17,770 bases of DNA. Origin: an uncultured Clostridia bacterium. GTDB taxonomy: Bacteria; Bacillota; Clostridia; Christensenellales; Pumilibacteraceae. Each line of letters begins with the position of its first letter. Positions within the stretch are counted from its first letter, which is position 1. The stretch spans positions 1 through 17,770 of the forward strand of contig CAKQPR010000030.1 in the NCBI GenBank assembly GCA_934270565.1. The letters are read 5' to 3'. The position numbers and the translations under genes are program-made. Of the stretch, positions 1 through 8,366 are shown piece after piece. The notes beneath the pieces are model-generated. The model did no database searches and was not told the DNA's origin. It worked only from the letters and a program-made list of their open reading frames with translations.

Positions 1-3
1 AAA

Positions 4-2067
4 TTGAAAAAGAAATTATTGAGTTTTATTTTTGCTTTTTGCTTAATTATTCCTTGCATATTTTTGTTAAGTGCCTGTGGAAATGATAAAAAGTTAAATT
101 ACATTCAAGCATCTTTGGCTGATGGTGAATATTCAACATCAATTTACGAGACCAGAGATTTTGGTAATACTACCGGACTTAACAATATAAAAATAAAAGC
201 ATATTATTCAGATGGTTCTGATGAAAATGTTGAATTATCTAATGCTCAAATAACCGTAAGTTTTTCGGCTGATGGTTCCGAGCAAAGTAGAGTTACTAAA
301 ACTTTTGAAGAATACACTCAAATGTGTGAGGATTCAAATCTTACAGCTGGCTCTTGGAGGTTAACTTTAAAGTATAAAGACAAATCTTGCGAAGTTAATA
401 TCGATGTTTTAAAAGTAAACGACACCAGCAACTACACTTTAAATGTTACAAGTAAAGTGGAAAATATTGGTGAAAATCAAATTTACTATGGAACAAAGTT
501 TAAAGGTATCGACTATAGCGTTTTAAATGGCAATACTCAATTAGATAATAATATGATTGAGAAAATTTGTATTTTAAATAAAGTTGATGGTTCATCTTCT
601 GACATTTCTTCACTAACACAAGAAGAAATCAACGCTTTGCCAAAACCAAACGAAATTGTTGATTCTGAAAATTATATTGCCGGTGAATTATCAAATGAAT
701 TATCAAATCTAGAACATATTGAACCGGGCAAATATTTGATTTTTGCTGAAATAAAAGAACAAGAAAATTACCTTAAATCATATTCTGCTTATCAAACTCT
801 TGTTGTAAAAAAATCACAGATCGTTGCAACTGCAGAGAATTTTACGATTGATTTCACCTTTAACCAAGATCTTTGTAGAGGTGTCACTCTTGATGAAATG
901 TTACATGGCATATCAAATGGTAATGGTAATGGTTATACATCTTACGGTAATTCAAAAATAAATGGTAAACTATCATTACTTTTCAATTCTGACTTTAATG
1001 GCGAAAATAACAATTCAGCAAATGATAACAAATTAACAAGTGAAACATTGATATGTCATAATTTTGAAAATTCCGATTGGGATTTCATTAGGACTAGTGA
1101 TGAAATTGACGATAGAATTGCTATTTATGGCACCCTTGCGGAAGTCAATCCTAAAACGTATAACTTTGATAGCACTAAAGGTGAAACAAACACAATAACA
1201 ACTAAGGTTAAGTTTGTGCCTAAAGGAGATGAAAATTGGGCTGAAAAAGTTTATGCTGAATCTGAAGAATTTGAAATTACAATTATTCTTCACAGAACTG
1301 CATGTTCAGCGCCTACATTAACTGTTGTAAACGAGTTAACCGACTTTAAGTATTCAACTGACAGTGATGGAAATCCTGAAAAAATGAAATTTGAACTTTA
1401 TGTATCAAATTATGCATTGATTCCTTATGACGCAACGCAAACAGAACTTGCACAATACTTGAACACAGAAGCGAATAGAGCTTATTATATTCATACTAAT
1501 GCTAAATTTGAAAAACAAGAAGACAATGTAAACTATTATGTTTGTTCTTCAGCTGTTGGTAGTTATTTTATAAGATGTTATATTAATCCAAATTTATATT
1601 ATAATAATGAAAATTTAACTCATGATAATAGTAATATAACAATCACAAAACACGATAAAACGAGCGAAAATGAAGGATATATTGAATATAGCTGGACGAT
1701 TTCAAAAGGAGATATTGCTGAACAATATTGTTATTCTGCAAACGTTGGCGAACAAATTAAATTCAATACAGATAATACTGTTGAATTAAAATTTGGAGAA
1801 CATGATAATTATAAAGACGTCAATTTTGTTTGGGAAGCAATGGCTGTTGGAACAAATATTAACGGATTTATAAGCAATATTACCGGACGTTTTGAATCAA
1901 TTGATGGGAAAGATTCAAGTTATAAAAAGTTTGTTTTAACACCTGAAACAACCGTTGGAAGCACAGAAGATTATTATAATTTAGTTATAAAAATTTCTGT
2001 TTCTGATGATAGCAACTGGAATAATTTTAGCCAATATTTACTTGTTCAAATATATAAGAATAACTAA
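4..2067 (+). CDS. AT-rich secreted lipoprotein, unknown function (687 aa)
   Basis: The N terminus is a clear lipoprotein signal: KKK n-region, hydrophobic stretch at residues 5-22, lipobox LSAC with the lipidated Cys at residue 25, then a charged mature start. The rest is a mostly beta-strand-like, Asn/Ser/Thr/Lys/Glu-rich chain without a motif I recognise. Segments near residues 45-140 and 570-680 read like weak Ig-like or bacterial surface repeats, but this is only an impression. It is probably anchored on the outer face of the membrane. The TTG start lies at base 4, so an ATG one codon further upstream, outside the window, cannot be excluded and no ribosome site is visible. Base composition (about 30% G+C, TTA/AAA/ATT/AAT codons) is unlike every other gene here, suggesting transfer or an assembly join. 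Existence of the gene is secure; function unknown. Confidence 0.85.
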   Translation: MKKKLLSFIFAFCLIIPCIFLLSACGNDKKLNYIQASLADGEYSTSIYETRDFGNTTGLNNIKIKAYYSDGSDENVELSNAQITVSFSADGSEQSRVTKTFEEYTQMCEDSNLTAGSWRLTLKYKDKSCEVNIDVLKVNDTSNYTLNVTSKVENIGENQIYYGTKFKGIDYSVLNGNTQLDNNMIEKICILNKVDGSSSDISSLTQEEINALPKPNEIVDSENYIAGELSNELSNLEHIEPGKYLIFAEIKEQENYLKSYSAYQTLVVKKSQIVATAENFTIDFTFNQDLCRGVTLDEMLHGISNGNGNGYTSYGNSKINGKLSLLFNSDFNGENNNSANDNKLTSETLICHNFENSDWDFIRTSDEIDDRIAIYGTLAEVNPKTYNFDSTKGETNTITTKVKFVPKGDENWAEKVYAESEEFEITIILHRTACSAPTLTVVNELTDFKYSTDSDGNPEKMKFELYVSNYALIPYDATQTELAQYLNTEANRAYYIHTNAKFEKQEDNVNYYVCSSAVGSYFIRCYINPNLYYNNENLTHDNSNITITKHDKTSENEGYIEYSWTISKGDIAEQYCYSANVGEQIKFNTDNTVELKFGEHDNYKDVNFVWEAMAVGTNINGFISNITGRFESIDGKDSSYKKFVLTPETTVGSTEDYYNLVIKISVSDDSNWNNFSQYLLVQIYKNN

Positions 2068-2090
2068 CAATACGGCGATGAATTGTCAAA

Positions 2091-2107
2091 CTAAGTGCAA
2101 CACTTAG
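2091..2107. repeat. Palindrome at composition junction
   Basis: CTAAGTG-CAA-CACTTAG is a perfect 7-bp inverted repeat with a 3-nt loop, lying in the 68 bp between the AT-rich and the GC-rich lipoprotein genes. There is no T-tract after it, so it is a poor terminator. It sits where an upstream start codon for the next gene would be expected. Read on the minus strand, 2082-2102 has the look of the terminal repeat of an insertion sequence (IS30-like style, from memory only), but no transposase is visible. Confidence 0.5.
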
Positions 2108-2135
2108 AAAGAAATACAGAATTATCGGACTGATT

Positions 2136-2759
2136 TTGTCGACGCTTCCGGTCGCGACTTCCGCTCTGTGCCTCGTCGGGTGCGGCGAAGAGCCGTATGT
2201 GCCCGAATACGCTTGGGGTAAAAGCTTCGAATTCCGCGGCGTTACGATCGACGACAAAAATGGCAGCAGAGGTACGCCGCAGAAACCGAGCTCGACGCGC
2301 GTCGATCTTATCAAGTCCGAATACGGCAAGGATAATCTCGACTTCGCAAACGCTCTGGTAAACGGAGAAAAATTCGACCTCACGTCGTATAAAGGAGCGA
2401 ATTCCGACGAATTTATCGCAAAACTCGACAGGCTTGCGAAAACGAAGCTGAACGATATCTATTCCGGCATAACTTTCACAGTCGGGAGCGAGGAAACCCC
2501 GACGCTTAAGATTGCGAAAGCGAGTATGAACGAAGAGAGAACGTACGAACTCGAAAAAGCCTCGGAGACTTATTACGAAATTAAGCCCGACTCGACCGCG
2601 CCCGAAGGACTTAGAATGATCGGTTGGCTCGAACCCGATATCTCGATAGGTTACAACAGCGCGCCGGCGGGAAGCCTGAGCCTTCGCCTTCAGTACGGCG
2701 AATATTTCGTCGGTGAAAATTTCGAAATCGAAATCAAAATTCCGACGAAAGAAATCTGA
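2136..2759 (+). CDS. Small lipoprotein, unknown function, start codon uncertain
   Basis: The reading frame is open from 2082 and contains a good lipoprotein signal: a basic n-region (LRKKYR, encoded 2103-2120), a hydrophobic core, and the lipobox LVGC before GEEP. The TTG at 2136 is the only standard start, but it falls inside the hydrophobic core and leaves out the basic n-region. No ATG, GTG or TTG lies in frame upstream of LRKKYR (only ATT 2082); the ATG at 2078 is in another frame and stops after nine codons. The gene may therefore have lost its 5' end at the composition junction, or carry a frameshift. The mature part (about 185 residues, Asp/Glu/Lys-rich, with FRGVTIDD near the start and a beta-like C terminus) matches no family I know. 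GC content agrees with downstream genes. Ends 106 bp before the terminator at 2866. Confidence 0.65.
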   Translation: MSTLPVATSALCLVGCGEEPYVPEYAWGKSFEFRGVTIDDKNGSRGTPQKPSSTRVDLIKSEYGKDNLDFANALVNGEKFDLTSYKGANSDEFIAKLDRLAKTKLNDIYSGITFTVGSEETPTLKIAKASMNEERTYELEKASETYYEIKPDSTAPEGLRMIGWLEPDISIGYNSAPAGSLSLRLQYGEYFVGENFEIEIKIPTKEI

Positions 2760-2865
2760 AACGACCCGACGGCAGAAACGAATAGGGACGAAAACAACGA
2801 AATCTTTTCGACGTATTTAACCCTTACGTACACGCCGTGCTTCAGCAAAAAGTAATAAAATTAAG

Positions 2866-2904
2866 AAAAACGGCTTTTCCGCAACGCACGGAAGAGCCGT
2901 TTTT
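2866..2904. terminator. Bidirectional intrinsic terminator
   Basis: A 16-bp stem (2866-2881 with 2889-2904, one G-T wobble) closes a 7-nt loop. An A-run on the left arm and T-run on the right arm let it work in both directions, serving the lipoprotein gene ending at 2759 (+) and the PRC-barrel gene ending at 2935 (-). Confidence 0.9.
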
Positions 2905-2934
2905 ATCGTATGGGGGATTTGCTATCGACCCCTT

Positions 2935-4023
2935 TTATTTCGAGTACAGCGCGAGCAAAACGAGCTTGCCCTCGGCTTTATTTATCGTTTCGGCGGTTAT
3001 GAGCTCGCCTTGGGATATAATCGCGTTGCCGTCGTCGCCGAGAAGCGTTCTCGTCATCGTCTTTCCGATAAGGAAATAATATCCCGTCTTGCTTCCGGCA
3101 CCCGTTACAGGCGTTCGCGTTACGGTTACGTCGGCGCGCAAAGGGAGCGTTACCGACGATCGGACGGGCGGCGCGTAATTTTCGGTCGGAACTTTTGGAA
3201 CAGGCTCGGCCGAACGAAGCACGATCGGCTTTATCGTCCCGCGATTTTCGGTTTTTTCGTCCGATACCGTCGCCTTGACGGGGAGCGCGACCGCTTTCGG
3301 AACGGAAGGCGGTTCGACCGTTTTCGGTTCGTCCGTTGCAGCGGCGTTGTTTTCGTCGGTCGCGGTGTCTTTGTCCGCAATCGGCTTTTCGGGTTCGCTC
3401 GGCTCGGGTACGGGGTACGAGGCGACTTTCGCTTCGCCCGACGGAAGAGAGGACGAAAGCCCCGAAGTCTGAGGCTCGGCGGATTGCTTTACCGCGGGCG
3501 GAACGGGCTCGGGAGCGGCGACGGATACGCTCACCGTCCTGTCGTCGCGAACTTTCGGCACGCGCGTTTTCGGAGGCGAGGGGCGGTATTTTTCGTCCGT
3601 TTCGGATAAAATCAGCACGTTTTCGGAGAACGAAACGAGCCTTGCGGCGGGATAATCGACCCCGCCCGCGGTAAACGAAACGATCTCGCCGTTTTCGGTT
3701 TCGATCGAATCGAGCGTTCCTAAGAACTTGCCGTCCGGCGAGTAACAGTCCCCGCCGATCGGCAGCGCTTTCAGTCCTCCCGCGAGCGAAAATCTGCCTT
3801 TTAGCGCCGTGCGGTTTTTAAGAGTTACCGCGTCCGAAAAACCGACGATTGCGGCGGGAGCGAAATACAATTCTTCCGCGTCGTCGTCCGCCGCCGTTTT
3901 TATTCCGAAAACCCGAATTTTTTTAGCCCGCGAGTCGGTAAGAACGCAAAAAATTTCGCCTGCTTTTCTCGCTTCGTACAGCGTAATCGCCTTTTTTGAC
4001 AAAACGTCGCTTGTGATGATCAT
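2935..4023 (-). CDS. PRC-barrel domain protein with long linker
   Basis: The start at 4023 (MIITSDVLSK) is preferred over the in-frame ATG at 4041 because GGAGG stands 4 nt upstream of it. Residues 1-73 and about 74-140 read as two PRC-barrel-like beta domains (ITSDVLSKKAI..., then PIGGDCYSPDGKFLGTLDSI). A Pro/Glu/Ala/Lys-rich, low-complexity linker follows (about 140-310). A conserved-looking C-terminal segment closes the protein (313-362, GYYFLIGKTMTRTLLGDDGN then a GELIT motif). PRC barrels bind protein or RNA partners, as in RimM, the photosynthetic reaction-centre H subunit and the YlmC/YmxH group of sporulating Firmicutes. Here no partner can be named. There is no signal peptide or membrane segment, so it is probably cytoplasmic. 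It is transcribed divergently from the DUF1858-pth-mfd operon and shares a terminator with the upstream lipoprotein gene. Confidence 0.85.
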   Translation of the reverse strand: MIITSDVLSKKAITLYEARKAGEIFCVLTDSRAKKIRVFGIKTAADDDAEELYFAPAAIVGFSDAVTLKNRTALKGRFSLAGGLKALPIGGDCYSPDGKFLGTLDSIETENGEIVSFTAGGVDYPAARLVSFSENVLILSETDEKYRPSPPKTRVPKVRDDRTVSVSVAAPEPVPPAVKQSAEPQTSGLSSSLPSGEAKVASYPVPEPSEPEKPIADKDTATDENNAAATDEPKTVEPPSVPKAVALPVKATVSDEKTENRGTIKPIVLRSAEPVPKVPTENYAPPVRSSVTLPLRADVTVTRTPVTGAGSKTGYYFLIGKTMTRTLLGDDGNAIISQGELITAETINKAEGKLVLLALYSK

Positions 4024-4100
4024 AGGTCCTCCGCAATTCACGGCAGCCGCCGTATATATAATAAGTTATTATCGGCGCGCGGCTAATATGACTTAATCGG

Positions 4101-4129
4101 TTGACAAAATCGGCTTTTGGGGGTATAAT
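4101..4129 (+). promoter_or_regulatory. Perfect consensus sigma-A promoter of DUF1858-pth-mfd
   Basis: TTGACA at 4101-4106 and TATAAT at 4124-4129 are separated by exactly 17 bp, 12 of 12 consensus bases. The start of transcription should be near 4136, giving a 5' leader of about 26 nt with GGAGGT at 4149-4154, seven bases before the ATG. Confidence 0.9.
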
Positions 4130-4161
4130 ACAAGCGAAAAAGTTTTACGGAGGTATTTTTT

Positions 4162-4368
4162 ATGAAAACCATAAACAAGGATATGACGATTTTCGAAGTC
4201 CTGCAGCTTTGCCCCGCGATCGAGCCCGTTTTCACCGAGTTCGGTATGCACTGCCTTCATTGCCCGATTTCGCGCGGCGAAACGGTAGAGCAGGCTGCGG
4301 AAGCTCACGGCATCGATCTCGAAAAGATGCTCGCCCGCCTTAACGAATTCTACGACGCAACCAAATAA
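4162..4368 (+). CDS. DUF1858 CxxC (redox-disulfide-like) small protein
   Basis: This 68-residue protein matches the DUF1858 / hybrid-cluster-associated disulfide domain as I know it. It starts with the INKDMTIFEVLQL pattern, has the 'P..EPVFTEFGMHCLHCP' block with Cys31 and Cys34 (CxxC), and ends in EQAAEAHGIDLEKMLARLNEF. An extra Cys17 lies in the first helix. The domain is found alone or fused to redox and metal-cluster proteins; its biochemical role is unproven. It is first in the operon, with a strong ribosome site. Its TAA stop overlaps the pth ATG by one base (TAATG), so the two are translationally coupled. It is cytoplasmic, with no membrane segment. Confidence 0.9.
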   Translation: MKTINKDMTIFEVLQLCPAIEPVFTEFGMHCLHCPISRGETVEQAAEAHGIDLEKMLARLNEFYDATK

Positions 4369-4916
4369 TGAAAATCATCGTCGGCTTGGGAAACGAAGGC
4401 AAACAGTACGCTTCGACGTTTCACAATATGGGGTTTATGGCGGCGGACAGGCTCGCCGAAAAGCTGGGTGCGAAATTCGACAAAAAAGAGTGCGACAGCA
4501 CGGTGGCGGTCTGCTACGAAGGCGGCGAAAAGATAATTATCGCAAAGCCGCTAACGTTTATGAACCTGTCGGGCGTCGCGGTAAAACAGCTTCTTAAAAA
4601 GTATAAAGCCGAACCGAAAGACCTGCTTGTGCTTTATGACGACCTCGATATTCCCGCCGCGAGCATTCGCGTTCGCATGCGCGGAAGCGCCGGAACGCAC
4701 AACGGAATGCGCAATATTATCGCCGAAATCGGCACGGAGGACTTCGCGCGGGTGAGGATAGGAATAGGCGGCAAACCCGACTATATTCCGCTCGTGAACT
4801 ACGTTTTGTCAGCCGTTCCCGCGGCTATGCGACCCGCTTACGACAAAGCGTTCGATATCGCCGCCGAAATGGCGATCGGATTCATCGAAGGCAAAGCCAA
4901 AAATTGCAGCGCGTAA
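4368..4916 (+). CDS. pth: Peptidyl-tRNA hydrolase
   Basis: Pth cleaves the ester bond of peptidyl-tRNAs that drop off the ribosome, recycling tRNA in the cytosol. The length (182 aa) is normal for bacterial Pth. Family motifs are present: GLGNEG with Asn9, HNMGF with catalytic His19, FMNLSG with Asn66, LYDDLD with Asp91, and GSAGTHNGM with Asn112. Two deviations are visible: Glu instead of Pro in the usual GNPG, and Thr instead of Gly in GSAGGHNG. All catalytic residues are kept, so the enzyme should be active. The ATG overlaps the stop of the DUF1858 gene; the stop is 3 bp before the GTG of mfd. The pth-mfd order is common in Firmicutes. Confidence 0.97.
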   Translation: MKIIVGLGNEGKQYASTFHNMGFMAADRLAEKLGAKFDKKECDSTVAVCYEGGEKIIIAKPLTFMNLSGVAVKQLLKKYKAEPKDLLVLYDDLDIPAASIRVRMRGSAGTHNGMRNIIAEIGTEDFARVRIGIGGKPDYIPLVNYVLSAVPAAMRPAYDKAFDIAAEMAIGFIEGKAKNCSA

Positions 4917-4919
4917 AAA

Positions 4920-7900
4920 GTGCTTGATCTTAAGTTAATTTTCGAAAATACCGAAGTCGGGCGCGCAGCCCGCGCATACCGGGACCGTAAAAAAGTCTCG
5001 GTTTTCGGTATGTCCGAATTTGCCCGCGCGGCAACGATCGCGCTCGGCGGCGAAGTCGGCGTAACGGTCGTCGTTGCGGGCGATTTTTATCTTGCGCGCA
5101 GAATTTACGATTCGCTGAAATTTCTTGCGGACGGGGTCGTGCTTTTGCCCGCGCCTGCGGACTCGCTCGCGTACCGCGACGCTGCGGGAGGAAGCGCGAC
5201 TGCGGACAGATTCCGCGCGCTCGGTCTTATTGCCGGCGGCAGGGCGAAATTCGTCGTTACGACCGTCGAAGCGCTGTTCGGCTTGTGCCCCGACCCCGAG
5301 AGATTTTCCGCGCTCGTACTCAGCGTTAAGCGCGGCGATACGCTCGACCCCGCTTTCGTTGCGGCAAAACTCGTCGCGGCGGGTTACAAACGCGAACCGC
5401 AACTTACCGATTACGGCAGATTCGCGCTTCGCGGCGATATTCTCGACGTGTGGTCGCCCGCCGAAGAAAAGCCGATCCGTATCGAATTTTTCGGCGACGA
5501 AGTGGACGCGATAGGCGTAATCGATCCCGAAACTCACCGCTCGAAAGAGGCGCTCGACGAGTGCCTTATTACCCCCGTAACCGAGTTTATCGCCGACGAA
5601 AACGAACGAAAAAACATAATACGTATCATAGAAAAAGAGACGGCGGACTTTACGGGCGGCGCGGACGAAAAGACTACGCTTACCCGCATTTCGGACGAAA
5701 TAATTTCACGGCTCGCCGCAGGTCAAGCAAGTGCGGAGCTCTCGTTTCTGCTCCCGCTCGTGCCGCATTCGGACGTGTTCGGCTTTGCGGGAGCGAGCGG
5801 CGTCGCGTTTGACGACGCAAAGCTTGTTTTCGATAATATGGCCGTTTTCGCCGAAGAGCAGAAGGGCAGATATAAGGCGCTCGTCGCGCGCGGCGAAACG
5901 TTTTCGTTCGCCCGACCGTCCGACCGCGATCCGTTTGCGTTCGGCGGCGGCAAAATCGCCTTTCATGCGCTCACGAGCTCGAACCGACTGTTCGACCCCG
6001 AAGAAGTTTTCGCGTTCCGCACCGGACAGAACCCGCCTTACTTCCGCGACTACCGCACGCTTGTCGGCGACGTGATCGACTACGAGCGCAAGGGTTACGA
6101 AATCTACCTCGCCGCGGGCGACGGAATAGGTTACGAATCGGTCGCAAAGACCTTCCGCGACAACGAAATACCGTTTTTTAAAGGGTACGACGGCAAGGGT
6201 TTGCACCTTCTTTCCGACACGACCGCGGCGGGCTCGAGCTTTACGAACGAAAAAATCGTCGTTATCGGAACGCCCGATCTCGTTCGGAAAAACGACAAAA
6301 AAGTCATAAAACGACGGAAAAGCGACGTTTTCGGAACTCCCGAAGCGGGCGATTACGTCGTTCACGAAGTGCACGGCGTGGGCAAAATGGAAGGCGTCGT
6401 CGAGCTCACCGTGGGCGGCGTTCGTCACGATTACGCGCTCGTGTCGTATGCGGGCAAGGACAAGCTGTACGTCCCCGTCGAAAATATGGATTCGCTGTCG
6501 CGGTACGTTTCCACCGGCGGCGAACCGACTCTCAATCGGATCGGAAGCGGCGAATTCGCCCGTATCAAAGAAAAAGTCAAAAAATCGGTAAGCGAAATGG
6601 CTTTCTCGCTCGCCGATCTTTACGGCGAACGCCTGAACGCGCGCGGTCACGCTTATTCGCCAGACGATACCCTTCTTACCGAATTCGAAAACGGCTTCGG
6701 GCACGTCGAAACCGAAGATCAGCTCACCGCGACCGCCGAAGGGATCCGAGACCTCAAAGAAGGCAAGATTATGGACCGTCTGCTTTGCGGCGACGTAGGC
6801 TACGGCAAGACCGAAGTCGCGCTCCGTATCGCGTTCAAGGTCATCGCGGAGGGCAAGCAAGTCGCGTTTATGTCGCCCACAACGATACTCGCAACCCAGC
6901 ATTTCGAGACGGTGAAAGCTCGTATGGAACCGTTCGGCGTAAACGTCGGACGAATGACGCGTTTCGATACTCCCGCCGAAAAGCAAGCGGTTATCGACGG
7001 GCTTAAATCGGGCAAAATAGATATAGTAGTCGGCACTCACGCGCTTCTCGGCAAAAACGTGGACTTCGCCGACCTCGGACTTCTTATCCTCGACGAAGAA
7101 CAGCGCTTCGGCGTTGCTGACAAGGAAAAAATCAAGAACCTCAAACGCGGCGTAAACGTTCTCACGCTGTCCGCGACCCCGATTCCGCGCACGCTTCACA
7201 TGTCGCTTACGGGTATACGCGACATCAGCGTTCTCGACACGCCGCCCGCGCTCAGACTTCCCGTTCAGACCTACGTCACCGAATATTCCGAACAAACGGT
7301 TATCGACGCCGTGACCCGCGAAATCAACCGCGGCGGACAGGCTTTTATCGTCTACAACCGCGTCGAAAACATCGAAAGTTATACCGCTCGGGTGCGCGAG
7401 CTCCTTCCGAAAGCGAAAATCGCGTTCGCCCACGGGCAGATGCACGAACACGACCTCGAACGCGTCGTCGAGGACTTCTCGGCGGGCAAGTATGACGTTC
7501 TCGTGTCGAGCACGATCATCGAAAACGGCATAGACATTCCGCGCGCCAACACGATGATAGTGGTTGACGCGGACAAGCTCGGTCTCGGACAGCTGTATCA
7601 GCTCCGCGGCAGAGTGGGCAGGTCGGACAAGCTCGCTTACGTTTTCTTTACCTACGACGGCAGAAAAACGCTTGCTTCGGCGGCGTTCGACCGCCTCGAA
7701 GCGATCACGCAGTATACCGAGCTCGGCAGCGGCTTCAAGATCGCTATGCGCGACCTCGAAATCCGCGGCGCGGGGTCGGTCCTCGGCGCAAAACAGCACG
7801 GACACCTCGAAAAAGTCGGTTACGATATGTATTGCAGACTTCTTCGCGAAGCGGTGGGCGAACGGCTCGGCAAGCCCGTCGAGACCCGAAAGGAAGTCAA

Positions 7901-8318
7901 AGCCGTTACCGATTACCCCGTTTTCGTGCCCGAAGGCTACGTCACCGACCGCGAATGGCGGCTTCGGATATACTCGCATATCGCCAAAATTTCCACGAAA
8001 GAGGAGCGCGACCGTATGTTTTCGGACCTTACCGACATTTACGGACCCGTGCCCGACAGCGTGCGCAACCTTGTGGACGTGGCGCTACTGAAAAACCTTG
8101 CCGGCAGTATCGGCGCGAACAAAATCGTGCTTCGCCGCCGCGAGTACAAGGCGGTTTTCGAAACGCTTGCCGATCTCACGCCGCAGGCGCTCGACGCAAG
8201 CAAAAACTTCGACGGAAGGCTGATCGCGAACAAGGAAATCGCGCTTTGCTTCCCGTCTCCCGCAAAACTACTCAAATTTTTACTGAATTGTCAAAAAACG
8301 CAGGCTAAAAACGATTGA
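4920..8318 (+). CDS. mfd: Transcription-repair coupling factor Mfd
   Basis: Mfd is a DNA translocase that pushes RNA polymerase stalled at lesions off the template and recruits UvrA. At 1132 residues it has the family's length. The N terminus is UvrB-like (around 170-205: RGDILDVW, then RIEFFGDEVD). The RNA-polymerase-interacting CarD-like module lies at about 475-545 (GDYVVHEVHGVGKMEGV, then YAGKDKLYVPVENMD). The helicase core shows Walker A GDVGYGKT at 624-631, the DEEQ box at 725-728, SATPIPRT and the RGRVGR motif at 896-901. A TRCF C-terminal domain follows. The GTG start at 4920 is 3 bp after the pth stop and has little visible ribosome site, so coupling to pth is likely. No hairpin terminator follows; the next promoter's -35 overlaps the stop codon, so some read-through is possible. 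Confidence 0.98.
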   Translation: MLDLKLIFENTEVGRAARAYRDRKKVSVFGMSEFARAATIALGGEVGVTVVVAGDFYLARRIYDSLKFLADGVVLLPAPADSLAYRDAAGGSATADRFRALGLIAGGRAKFVVTTVEALFGLCPDPERFSALVLSVKRGDTLDPAFVAAKLVAAGYKREPQLTDYGRFALRGDILDVWSPAEEKPIRIEFFGDEVDAIGVIDPETHRSKEALDECLITPVTEFIADENERKNIIRIIEKETADFTGGADEKTTLTRISDEIISRLAAGQASAELSFLLPLVPHSDVFGFAGASGVAFDDAKLVFDNMAVFAEEQKGRYKALVARGETFSFARPSDRDPFAFGGGKIAFHALTSSNRLFDPEEVFAFRTGQNPPYFRDYRTLVGDVIDYERKGYEIYLAAGDGIGYESVAKTFRDNEIPFFKGYDGKGLHLLSDTTAAGSSFTNEKIVVIGTPDLVRKNDKKVIKRRKSDVFGTPEAGDYVVHEVHGVGKMEGVVELTVGGVRHDYALVSYAGKDKLYVPVENMDSLSRYVSTGGEPTLNRIGSGEFARIKEKVKKSVSEMAFSLADLYGERLNARGHAYSPDDTLLTEFENGFGHVETEDQLTATAEGIRDLKEGKIMDRLLCGDVGYGKTEVALRIAFKVIAEGKQVAFMSPTTILATQHFETVKARMEPFGVNVGRMTRFDTPAEKQAVIDGLKSGKIDIVVGTHALLGKNVDFADLGLLILDEEQRFGVADKEKIKNLKRGVNVLTLSATPIPRTLHMSLTGIRDISVLDTPPALRLPVQTYVTEYSEQTVIDAVTREINRGGQAFIVYNRVENIESYTARVRELLPKAKIAFAHGQMHEHDLERVVEDFSAGKYDVLVSSTIIENGIDIPRANTMIVVDADKLGLGQLYQLRGRVGRSDKLAYVFFTYDGRKTLASAAFDRLEAITQYTELGSGFKIAMRDLEIRGAGSVLGAKQHGHLEKVGYDMYCRLLREAVGERLGKPVETRKEVKAVTDYPVFVPEGYVTDREWRLRIYSHIAKISTKEERDRMFSDLTDIYGPVPDSVRNLVDVALLKNLAGSIGANKIVLRRREYKAVFETLADLTPQALDASKNFDGRLIANKEIALCFPSPAKLLKFLLNCQKTQAKND

Positions 8319-8343
8319 TTTTTTTGCGAATTCATAGTATAAT
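8315..8343 (+). promoter_or_regulatory. Sigma-A promoter for the foldase gene
   Basis: TTGATT (8315-8320, 4 of 6) and TATAAT (8338-8343, 6 of 6) are 17 bp apart. The -35 element includes the mfd stop codon TGA (8316-8318). Transcription should begin near 8350, giving a leader of about 57 nt. Confidence 0.75.
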
Positions 8344-8366
8344 AAAGGATAGTTATGCGTATAATG

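Noticed and set aside
3010..3609. 199-codon Arg-rich plus-strand frame
   Set aside because: Lies opposite the PRC-barrel gene and has a composition typical of shadow frames.
5706..7979. 757-codon open frame antisense to mfd
   Set aside because: Its protein is Arg/Val/Phe/Ala-skewed with no motif, while the opposite strand encodes an unmistakable Mfd. The codon bias of mfd (few TTA, CTA, TCA) explains the lack of antisense stops.
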